DNA of 15,424 nt from Candidatus Omnitrophota bacterium (lineage in GTDB: Bacteria; Omnitrophota; Gorgyraeia; Zapsychrales; Zapsychraceae). Of this stretch, positions 1-7,056 are shown piece after piece. Numbering within the stretch: position 1 is the first letter of the stretch; each line of letters begins with the position of its first letter. The stretch is taken from the NCBI GenBank assembly GCA_020430005.1, contig JAGQKQ010000019.1, positions 1 to 15,424 on the forward strand. The letters run 5' to 3'. The position numbers and the translations under genes are program-made. The notes beneath the pieces were generated by a model. It saw nothing but the letters and a program-made list of their open reading frames with translations. It was not told where the DNA came from and did no database searches.

Positions 1-2912
1 GAAAAGATTTACAAAAATATGGAAAGAAATATGGTGCAAAGATACCATCGGATATTAAGTTAGTTTTTTATTATAAGAACTCCTTGCCAAGAAACCTGCC
101 CAAAGATTATCCTCTTGACATCTTTTCTGATGATCCCAAGAAAGTTTATCTTTCTTACGATATCCGTGAGGATCCGGCAACAATTTCCTTTTGGATCATT
201 ATTATGCAAAATTGTCTATGTCAGGCTTTGGCCAAAGCATTTAATGAGCCATTATCTGTAACTATAGAACGTTTTTATAGAACCGGTCTCGAATCTATTG
301 AAGAAGTTGGTGCGGGATTTTACATAGAAGGAGCGGTTATTAGGGACATATTGTTGTCTGCCGCTTTTACTGATGATATGGACCTAATGCTTATGAAAAA
401 AGCGGTGAGTAACGTTACGATTCTGCTGAAAGAAGATGGCTTGGCTCACGCGCACTATGGACCGCAGAAGAGTAATAAATATAGAGTTGTTACTTTGGCA
501 GAGTTTCTGGCGGATGGAAAACTATATAAAAAGTATAAGGTCGGCGCCCAGCATAGCGCCGAAAAGATTCGCGAAGACATTCGTATGATTGTCGCTGAAA
601 TTTTAGAAGTGGACTTGGACTCTGTCGAAGATGATGCCTATTTTGTAGAGGATTTAGGTATGGATTCAATGCAAACCTTAGAGCTTTTGGCGGCCATAGA
701 AAAAAAATACCACATTCAGATTATGGAAAAATTTCTAACCTATTTTATCAATTTAGATGAAACGGTTTCAGTTGTTTTGGAGATTTTAGGTTTTTCACAA
801 AACGACGATAATACGTTTGGTAACGAAAAATTAGTTATAGTGCCTTTGGCGGGTATATTCTGGCACATGTTGACTAATTCGGCTTTTGCCGCACAGCAGC
901 CCAACGCGCCGCCGGTGTTAGATATATCAAATGTTTTTGCCGCAGTATTCCTGGCGTTTCTTGTAGTGTTTTTATCTTCGTACTATTTAATTTCTAAGAA
1001 TAATCTCTCCAAAGAAAATGATGTAAAAAAAGTTTTTTCGGCCGCCTCTGATACACATCCTCTAAAAATTTCTTCTCTTAATAAAAAGCCAAGAGTTTTA
1101 AGCCTTAGAGTGGTGCTTTCGATGATTGTTAGTATCGCTATTTTGTTTTTCCTTGTTATCACCTATATTCCGGAAACTTTTATTCATGAAATCATTCCGT
1201 TTTCTTTACCACCTGTAATGCGTGTCGTCACAGCAAATATGTTAGTGGGATTTATTGTTTTTAATGTATATGGTGATATTTTTGGACAGATTCTTAATCT
1301 AAGAAAAGAAGGAATAAAGTCTTCTGATATTGTGGCTAAAATTGAATGGTTGAAGCCGCTTGTTTTGATTCCTGTTTTTATGACACTCTTTTTTGGATGG
1401 TTTTGGCCATGGGCGTACAGCTTATGGGTTAATTCAAGCCTGCCGAGACCTCTTTATGGTTTTGCCGACCAGCCATTCACGTCTGTTATATCTTTATTTG
1501 TGACTTTCAGTGCCTATGCTGTTTTTGAATATTTAACGAAGAAAGGCAAAGAAGAGGTATCTTTTAAATACATTTATAAAAACAAGCTTTTAGATTATAG
1601 GCAAGCCCTTATGGTTGGCTTTCCTTTTTGGACTATTTCTTTAGGAATCGTTTTTTCACTGCCGTTTAGTTTTGCGACTCAAAATATATTAACAAGCGTT
1701 GACGAGCCATTTTTCTCTATTTATTTGTTCTTTCTGGCCAATAAAAAGGTAAAGCAAGACCAGCCTGTATCGATACGATGGTGGGCGAAGCTTTTACTGC
1801 TTCCAACACTGGTACACAATTTATATTTTGTCCCGTCAAATCCAACCATTATGGGTGCTTTAATAGGATCTTCATTGCACGCGCTTATTTTATATTTCGG
1901 GTTTAAGAAATTAAGAAAGAATTATAAAAATACAAGTTTTATCAGTGACGTAGTTTCGAAGTTCTTGTCTGTTTGGTGTATGACTAAGAATAAATTAATG
2001 TCGGTTCTTTTGACAGGAATATTAGTTAGTTTCTTGTCTGGTCCCGCATTTGCGGAAGTTGGACACCCTAGGATCCAAGGGAACAATCAGCAAGATGATC
2101 AAAAATATTTTGAATTCTTATTACATAATGAGCGCCTTGTTTCTGAAAATATAATAATTTTTACAACATCTGATGCTCATTATTTATTACACATGGGAAA
2201 TCATCAAAAGAAAACAGAAATACCAGAAAATTTAGCAGAAATTGTTGATGCCTTTGTTTTAGAGGACGCTGGTCATTTTGATGATATTACACTAAAAAGA
2301 ATTGCTGAAAAAAAACAATATAAGGATATACTTTTTCTGGCTAAGAAAAGGAATAAGCCTGTTTTTTTTGCAGACCTTCCTGTACGAAACGTTGATATGT
2401 ACATATTGTTTCATTTGTCCTTTTATGTAGTATTAGTTTTTATTGCTATCTATCTAGGGCGAAGAAATATAAGGAGAATTAAAAATGGACAGCAGACAAA
2501 TATCCTTGAGATGATGGCCTTCATAAGTATTTTATTAGCTCTTGTTGCGGCTAATGTGAATGTCATTAATTTTAGGCCTTTTAATAAGGCCAGTTCCTGT
2601 ATGGTTAGTATTACCAGTTTCTATCTTCCAAATGAACGAAGGAGCGCCGTTGTTTCATGGAAAATTTTAAAATATATTGTTCCTGAGTTGGAAAAGAAAT
2701 TGGGCAGAAAGCCAGTCATTTTTGTAGATTATGGGAGGCTTCACGTTACAATTAAATTTTATTTAGAAAATCCCTCTTGGACAAAGTTTGTTTACAGTTT
2801 TCCTGTTTTTAACTTTCTTTTTTTGATGGAATACGAAAATAAAGTTTTAGAGGCTCGTTTTGATGAGAGAAAAGAGGTATTAGAAATAAAAATTTTGGAA
2901 AACAAATTATAA
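1..2912 (+). CDS. 3' part of a large multidomain membrane protein with ACP, Mpv17-like and TraB-like parts (5' partial)
   Basis: The frame is open to the left edge of the window, and the first possible start (TTG at 84) has no ribosome binding site, so the true start lies upstream. Residues are numbered from codon 84. Residues 160-238 form an acyl carrier protein domain; LGMDS puts the phosphopantetheine serine at S195 (base 666). Residues 251-270 are hydrophobic and end SAFAA, like a signal peptide. Residues 275-303 and 341-361 are membrane segments. Residues 383-555 are polytopic and keep the order GD..GQ, aromatic-rich W/Y, ADQ, FW...P, which recalls Mpv17/PMP22. A second signal-like stretch, 633-657, ends PAFA. 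Residues 688-895, interrupted by membrane segments near 773-791 and 809-823, recall TraB/PrgY proteins. Residues 1-155 are not recognised. The ACP call is strong, the Mpv17 and TraB calls are tentative, and the overall function is unknown. The gene is visibly more AT-rich than its neighbours. Confidence 0.75.
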   Translation, partial: KDLQKYGKKYGAKIPSDIKLVFYYKNSLPRNLPKDYPLDIFSDDPKKVYLSYDIREDPATISFWIIIMQNCLCQALAKAFNEPLSVTIERFYRTGLESIEEVGAGFYIEGAVIRDILLSAAFTDDMDLMLMKKAVSNVTILLKEDGLAHAHYGPQKSNKYRVVTLAEFLADGKLYKKYKVGAQHSAEKIREDIRMIVAEILEVDLDSVEDDAYFVEDLGMDSMQTLELLAAIEKKYHIQIMEKFLTYFINLDETVSVVLEILGFSQNDDNTFGNEKLVIVPLAGIFWHMLTNSAFAAQQPNAPPVLDISNVFAAVFLAFLVVFLSSYYLISKNNLSKENDVKKVFSAASDTHPLKISSLNKKPRVLSLRVVLSMIVSIAILFFLVITYIPETFIHEIIPFSLPPVMRVVTANMLVGFIVFNVYGDIFGQILNLRKEGIKSSDIVAKIEWLKPLVLIPVFMTLFFGWFWPWAYSLWVNSSLPRPLYGFADQPFTSVISLFVTFSAYAVFEYLTKKGKEEVSFKYIYKNKLLDYRQALMVGFPFWTISLGIVFSLPFSFATQNILTSVDEPFFSIYLFFLANKKVKQDQPVSIRWWAKLLLLPTLVHNLYFVPSNPTIMGALIGSSLHALILYFGFKKLRKNYKNTSFISDVVSKFLSVWCMTKNKLMSVLLTGILVSFLSGPAFAEVGHPRIQGNNQQDDQKYFEFLLHNERLVSENIIIFTTSDAHYLLHMGNHQKKTEIPENLAEIVDAFVLEDAGHFDDITLKRIAEKKQYKDILFLAKKRNKPVFFADLPVRNVDMYILFHLSFYVVLVFIAIYLGRRNIRRIKNGQQTNILEMMAFISILLALVAANVNVINFRPFNKASSCMVSITSFYLPNERRSAVVSWKILKYIVPELEKKLGRKPVIFVDYGRLHVTIKFYLENPSWTKFVYSFPVFNFLFLMEYENKVLEARFDERKEVLEIKILENKL

Positions 2913-2944
2913 CGAGTTTATTTTTAAGGTAAATATTTGCAGGG

Positions 2945-2973
2945 TTGACTATTTTATTCCGAAAAGTTATGCT
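2945..2973 (+). promoter_or_regulatory. sigma70-type promoter for the phosphorylase-lipoprotein unit
   Basis: A TTGACT -35 box (2945-2950) and a TATGCT -10 box (2968-2973) are separated by exactly 17 bases. They lie in the 145-base gap before the GH94-like gene. Transcription would start near 2980 and leave a leader of about 78 bases, with the purine-rich SD-like sequence GGGAAGAGAGAG just before the ATG. No coding sequence or clear terminator is visible in the rest of the gap. Confidence 0.6.
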
Positions 2974-3057
2974 ATTTGATCAGAAATAAGACTTAAGATA
3001 TGAGGTTTAAGAAAAAGCGCTGAGAAGCCATATATATTAGGGAAGAGAGAGCGATTT

Positions 3058-5748
3058 ATGCCGGACAGTAATACATTTTATGAATATCAGGCGGATGGGG
3101 TGAGTTTTGTCTCAACAGAGGCGTCCCGGATTCGCAGACTTTATATGCCGTTAACCGGTATCAAAGATAATTCCATCATTTCTTCGATTACCCCCAATCT
3201 GGCGGGAGACATCAAAGTCAATAAATTCCAATACATTACAAAACCTGTCTCGCGGGAGGACTTGTTAAATCCTCTACGAAATGTGTTTCTTGCCTATGAT
3301 GATAATTATATTTCCGTGGCCGATCCTGACCAGGCAGTTTCTTCAAAGGTGGAATGCGGGCAGTTGTGGCAGAAACTGACTCGCGAATATGATAATGGTC
3401 TGAAGGTTGAGGTTCTCAATTTTGTTCCGGTGACGGGTGAAGATGTTGAACTTATGCGCATTTTGGTTACCAACACTTCAACGAAATCCATTAAAATCAC
3501 ACCGACTGTGGCCGTTCCCTTATTTGGGCGGGCTCTGGCCAACAAGCATGATCATGAGCATGTCACCGCGTTATTGCATCGGGTGGATCAATTACGGGAA
3601 GGTGTTTTGGTGGAACCGACCATGATTTTTGATGAAGAAGGCCATAAGGCGATTGATGATGTGTATTTTGTGTTTGGAGCAACAGGTGATGGTCAAGATC
3701 CTAAGGGAAGTTTTCCGACTGTAGAACATTTTCTGGGAGAAGGGGGAACATTAGAAAAGCCTGAAGCCATTACCCGGAAAAGAAAGCCGAAACTTTTAAC
3801 AGAGGCCGAACGGAACGGTCAGGAAGCGATGGGCGCTTTGCAGTTTGAAAGTGTTGATTTGGTCGGCAGCGGTTCACAGGAATACATTGTGGCTATCGGC
3901 ACGGCTAATAGTAAAGAAAAGGCTTTATCTGTTTTTGGAAAATATAATGCAGTCAAAGCCGTTGAAAGAGCGTTTGACCGGATGAAAGAATTTTGGAAAG
4001 AAAAGTCGCAGGCGATTCAATACCAAACCGGCAATAAAGATTTTGATTCCTGGATGCGTTGGGTGAACATTCAACCGGTGTTACGGCGTATTTGCGGGTG
4101 TTCATTTTTGCCGGATCATGATTACGGTAAAGGCGGCCGCGGCTGGCGTGACCTCTGGCAGGATTTGTTGTCGCTAATTTTAATTGAACCGGAAGTTGTA
4201 CGTGATGATTTGATCAATAATTTTGGCGGCGTGCGTATTGACGGTTCCAACGCAACAATTATCGGTTCCGGCGAAAAGCCGTTTATTGCCGACCGTAACG
4301 CGATTTCCCGTGTGTGGATGGACCACGGCGCGTGGCCGTTTTTAACATTGCTTCTCTATATTCATCAAAGCGGCGACTTTGATATCCTGATAAAAGAACA
4401 AACCTATTTCCGCGACCCGCAGTTATCCCGTGCGATGAAAAAAGATACGTCCTGGACGGAAGAATACGGACACCAACTAAAGGATAAAGAAGGTCATGTC
4501 TATGAAGGAACGATTCTCGAACACATCCTTATCCAAAATTTGACACAGTTTTTTAATGTCGGGGAACATAATATTATTCGTTTAGAAGGGGCCGATTGGA
4601 ATGATGGTTTGGATATGGCCCGCAAACGCGGCGAAAGTGTCGCGTTTACCAGTTTCTATGGTGGAAATCTTTTGCAATTGGCGGATCTGTTGGAGCGTAT
4701 CCCGCAAGATACCATTACGGTTGCGAAAGAATTGCTACTATTATTAGATTCGCTGGGAGACAGTCCGATTGACTATAACAATCTTCATCAAAAGAAAGAC
4801 GTTCTTTTTAACCAATACTTTGAAGCTGTTCAGCCGCATATCAGCGGACAAAAAGTAGAATTAAAAGCGAAGGACGTTGCCAAAGATTTACGTAAAAAAG
4901 GCCAATGGATTTTTGAACACGTCCGTCGTCAGGAGAAAATCAAAGCCGGAAAACACACGTGGATTAATGGTTATTATGATGAAACCGGCGCGCAGGTTGA
5001 AGGCGAAAAAGATAATGGGATTTGGATGACTTTAACCGGCCAGGTTTTTCCCATTATGAGCGGATTAACGCATAAAAAGGAAACGCAGGAAATCAGAGAC
5101 AGTGTTAATGCGCATTTAAAGGACAAGAATTTGGGTGGTTATCGGTTAAATACTGATTTTGGTGTGCCGCATTATTTAAATTTAGGACGGGCGTTCGGTT
5201 TTGCTTACGGGACAAAAGAAAACGGCGCGTTTTTTAGTCATATGAGTGTAATGTACGCCTACGCGCTTTATAAACAGGGCTTCGCGCGCGACGGGTTTGA
5301 GGTGTTGCATTCCAGTTATCTGATGAGTGCGGACACCGCGAAAAGTAAAATCTTTCCGGGGATTCCTGAATATTTCGATTCCCAAGGACGAGGTTTGTAT
5401 CATTATTTAACGGGTTCGGCTAGCTGGTATGTGTTAACGCTTTTAACACAAGTTTTTGGTGTTCGGGGAGAAGATGGAAATTTATGCCTTGCGCCGAAAT
5501 TGGTCAAAGAACAATTTGATGAAGCAGGCAGTGTTTCGGTTGCCACGCAGTTTGCCGGTAAAAATATTACAGTAACTTACACAAATCCGAAGAAATTGGA
5601 TTATGATGAATATAGCGTCGTGGATATTATTTTAGATAAACTGCCGGTTGCTTTTGAAAAACGGGCAACGGCGGAAGTCTTAGTAGACCGGGCTATTATT
5701 GAGGACGCGAAAGACGGCGTTCACTTAAGAGTCATTCTGGACGAATAA
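3058..5748 (+). CDS. GH94-like (clan GH-Q) glycoside phosphorylase
   Basis: The product has 896 residues, no signal peptide and no membrane segment, so it is cytoplasmic. GH94 enzymes split beta-linked disaccharides or oligosaccharides with phosphate to give a sugar 1-phosphate. The N-terminal beta-sandwich (about 1-300) contains ISSITPNLAGD (41-51). The (alpha/alpha)6 catalytic barrel carries GWRDLWQD (362-369) and GADWNDGLDMA (511-521); by comparison with cellobiose and chitobiose phosphorylases the acid catalyst is the Asp after WN, D516. ENGAFFSH (721-728) and TGSASW (785-790) match the phosphate-binding His and Thr/Ser region, and the LAP segment near 811 is typical of the C-terminal cap. 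The substrate cannot be read from sequence: cellobiose, chitobiose, beta-1,2- and beta-1,3-glucan phosphorylases share this plan, and GH149/GH161 are alternatives. The downstream lipoprotein starts only 16 bases later, so the two are probably cotranscribed. Confidence 0.88.
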   Translation: MPDSNTFYEYQADGVSFVSTEASRIRRLYMPLTGIKDNSIISSITPNLAGDIKVNKFQYITKPVSREDLLNPLRNVFLAYDDNYISVADPDQAVSSKVECGQLWQKLTREYDNGLKVEVLNFVPVTGEDVELMRILVTNTSTKSIKITPTVAVPLFGRALANKHDHEHVTALLHRVDQLREGVLVEPTMIFDEEGHKAIDDVYFVFGATGDGQDPKGSFPTVEHFLGEGGTLEKPEAITRKRKPKLLTEAERNGQEAMGALQFESVDLVGSGSQEYIVAIGTANSKEKALSVFGKYNAVKAVERAFDRMKEFWKEKSQAIQYQTGNKDFDSWMRWVNIQPVLRRICGCSFLPDHDYGKGGRGWRDLWQDLLSLILIEPEVVRDDLINNFGGVRIDGSNATIIGSGEKPFIADRNAISRVWMDHGAWPFLTLLLYIHQSGDFDILIKEQTYFRDPQLSRAMKKDTSWTEEYGHQLKDKEGHVYEGTILEHILIQNLTQFFNVGEHNIIRLEGADWNDGLDMARKRGESVAFTSFYGGNLLQLADLLERIPQDTITVAKELLLLLDSLGDSPIDYNNLHQKKDVLFNQYFEAVQPHISGQKVELKAKDVAKDLRKKGQWIFEHVRRQEKIKAGKHTWINGYYDETGAQVEGEKDNGIWMTLTGQVFPIMSGLTHKKETQEIRDSVNAHLKDKNLGGYRLNTDFGVPHYLNLGRAFGFAYGTKENGAFFSHMSVMYAYALYKQGFARDGFEVLHSSYLMSADTAKSKIFPGIPEYFDSQGRGLYHYLTGSASWYVLTLLTQVFGVRGEDGNLCLAPKLVKEQFDEAGSVSVATQFAGKNITVTYTNPKKLDYDEYSVVDIILDKLPVAFEKRATAEVLVDRAIIEDAKDGVHLRVILDE

Positions 5749-5764
5749 GGAAAAGGGAGGGAAT

Positions 5765-6361
5765 ATGAAGAAAAGTTTTTTAAATGCATTTTTGGCACTT
5801 TCTATTATTTTTATTATGAGCGGATGCGGTCAGCCCGGCGGTACAAAGCTGGATAGCTTTGAAGGAGAAATCTCCCGTAAAACGGTTGACTATGGTTCCG
5901 ATGCGAATAGCGTGATTGACGTTGTGGCCTCCAGCGACGCCCAGTGCGGTAGTCAGTCGTTACAAATCAATTACGATTTGGCCCAAGAAGGATATTTGTT
6001 TTGCGCGCGAGGTTACGGGTTGGATGTGCTTAACGCGTTGTGGGAAGCGCCAATGCCTGACAAAGTGAACTGGTCAAAATATCAGGGCATTTCATTTCAA
6101 ATGCTGGGACAGGGAAAAGGAACAATCGCGTTTGATGTGAAAGATGCCGGTGGAGAAATGTGGCGGTTTTTGGTGGAAGACACCACGGCCGGATGGCGTG
6201 AAGTGGTTGTCGGGTTTGATCAGTTTAAAGTCCGTACAGATTGGCAGCCATCGACGGCTGACGGAAACAAACAGCTGGACTTTCCGATTCAAAGTTTTCA
6301 ATTTGAACCGAAAACATTAGGTGAAGGATCAGTGTCCTTCGACTGTGTGGAATTAAAGTAG
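5765..6361 (+). CDS. lipoprotein with CBM11/CIA30-like carbohydrate-binding fold
   Basis: The product has 198 residues. The first 20 form a lipoprotein signal peptide with lipobox MSGC, placing the lipidated cysteine at C21. The mature domain has the pattern of a galactose-binding-type beta-sandwich: W-S-K-Y-Q-G-I-S-F (103-111), FDVKDAGGEMWRF (123-135), GWREVVVGFDQF (143-154) and a final SVSFDCVEL strand. This is the arrangement of CBM11 and CIA30-like domains, which bind glycans or serve as non-catalytic sandwich modules. A strong SD, GGGAGGG (5755-5761), precedes the ATG, 16 bases after the phosphorylase stop. The pairing suggests glycan capture at the cell envelope, but a cytoplasmic phosphorylase cannot touch it directly, so an unseen transporter would be needed. 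The stop codon TAG lies inside an inverted-repeat arm, so the C-terminus may have been set by insertion of that element. Confidence 0.75.
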   Translation: MKKSFLNAFLALSIIFIMSGCGQPGGTKLDSFEGEISRKTVDYGSDANSVIDVVASSDAQCGSQSLQINYDLAQEGYLFCARGYGLDVLNALWEAPMPDKVNWSKYQGISFQMLGQGKGTIAFDVKDAGGEMWRFLVEDTTAGWREVVVGFDQFKVRTDWQPSTADGNKQLDFPIQSFQFEPKTLGEGSVSFDCVELK

Positions 6362-6453
6362 GGACGTACACCTTTTCCCCCTTTTTTAAATATTGTTTTT
6401 AATCTTCGCATTCAAAAAATGATTAGAAAAGGGGGAAAAGGTGTACGTCCCTA
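6359..6453. repeat. 27-bp perfect inverted repeat around a 41-base spacer, REP/MITE-like
   Basis: The left arm (6359-6385) begins TAGGGACGTACACC and ends CCCCCTTTT; the right arm (6427-6453) is its exact reverse complement. The spacer is AT-rich and codes for nothing. Short ATTAA repeats flank the element (6352-6356 and 6454-6458), hinting at a target duplication. GGGACGTACACC-type arms with A/T and poly-C runs resemble REP-like sequences associated with TnpA-REP (RAYT) transposases; this link is from memory. A transcribed hairpin is also possible, but no T-run follows, so it is not a standard intrinsic terminator. Confidence 0.8.
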
Positions 6454-6467
6454 ATTAAGGGGGATAT

Positions 6468-7049
6468 ATGACCGAACAGCAAAAAACAACGGTTGGTTTT
6501 GCGGTTGCCAGTTTTATCCTGGGACTATTCTTTCTAATTCCTCTGTTAGGAACATTGTTAGGAATTCTGGCGATTATTTTTGGTATTATCGCGCTTTCCC
6601 AGATTTCAAAGAATAAGGAAACACTAAAAGGCGGCTGGATGGCTGTAACAGGGATCGTGTTAGGAGCGTTAAGTGTCCTGATCGTTCCTATTTTGGGGTT
6701 ATTAGCGGCGATTGCCATTCCGAATATGTTAAGGGCAAGAATGATGTCTAATGATGCCTTGGCGAAAAGTAATTTGCGTACGTTATCCGCGGCCGCGGAA
6801 ACCTATAAGGCCGAATATCAATTGTATCCACCCTCTAAGGGAGCTTTATTAACTGAAGGTAATTCGACACTAAAGGAATCTTATTGTGGTCAAACGTATA
6901 GCGGATTTGTTTATACATGTGAATTTTCGAATGCGGGTTACCGTTTTAAGGCAACACCGGAAAGCCCCGGGGTCAGTGGTTCAAAGGTCTTCACGATTGT
7001 TAACGGCGGGATGATTGTAGAAGAAGAACCGGTTGTTCCTTACGATTAA
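6468..7049 (+). CDS. DUF4190-type membrane domain fused to a type IV pilin-like domain
   Basis: The product has 193 residues. Residues 9-45 form a hydrophobic helical hairpin rich in Gly and Leu, ending ALSQISKNK, followed by GGWMAVTGIVLGAL (55-68); this is the pattern of DUF4190 proteins. The second hydrophobic helix runs directly into GLLAAIAIPNMLRAR (77-91), the hallmark end of a type IV pilin or pseudopilin N-terminal helix. A pseudopilin-like globular domain follows (92-193) with Cys140 and Cys151, which could form a disulfide. The usual prepilin site, Gly before FTLIE, is missing and there is no Glu at the expected place, so the protein is probably anchored by two helices and not processed. 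The SD AAGGGGG (6457-6463) is just before the ATG and immediately follows the inverted repeat. The stop is 7 bases from the convergent mutL stop. Its role is unknown. Confidence 0.75.
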   Translation: MTEQQKTTVGFAVASFILGLFFLIPLLGTLLGILAIIFGIIALSQISKNKETLKGGWMAVTGIVLGALSVLIVPILGLLAAIAIPNMLRARMMSNDALAKSNLRTLSAAAETYKAEYQLYPPSKGALLTEGNSTLKESYCGQTYSGFVYTCEFSNAGYRFKATPESPGVSGSKVFTIVNGGMIVEEEPVVPYD

Positions 7050-7056
7050 AATTGGA

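Noticed and set aside
84..86. TTG as the true start of the first gene
   Set aside because: The frame stays open and reads as protein back to base 3, and no ribosome binding site precedes the TTG. The gene is treated as cut by the left edge.
6359..6453. The inverted repeat as an ordinary intrinsic terminator
   Set aside because: The 41-base spacer is too large for a typical terminator loop and no T-run follows the right arm. A role in termination cannot be excluded, but a repeat element fits better.
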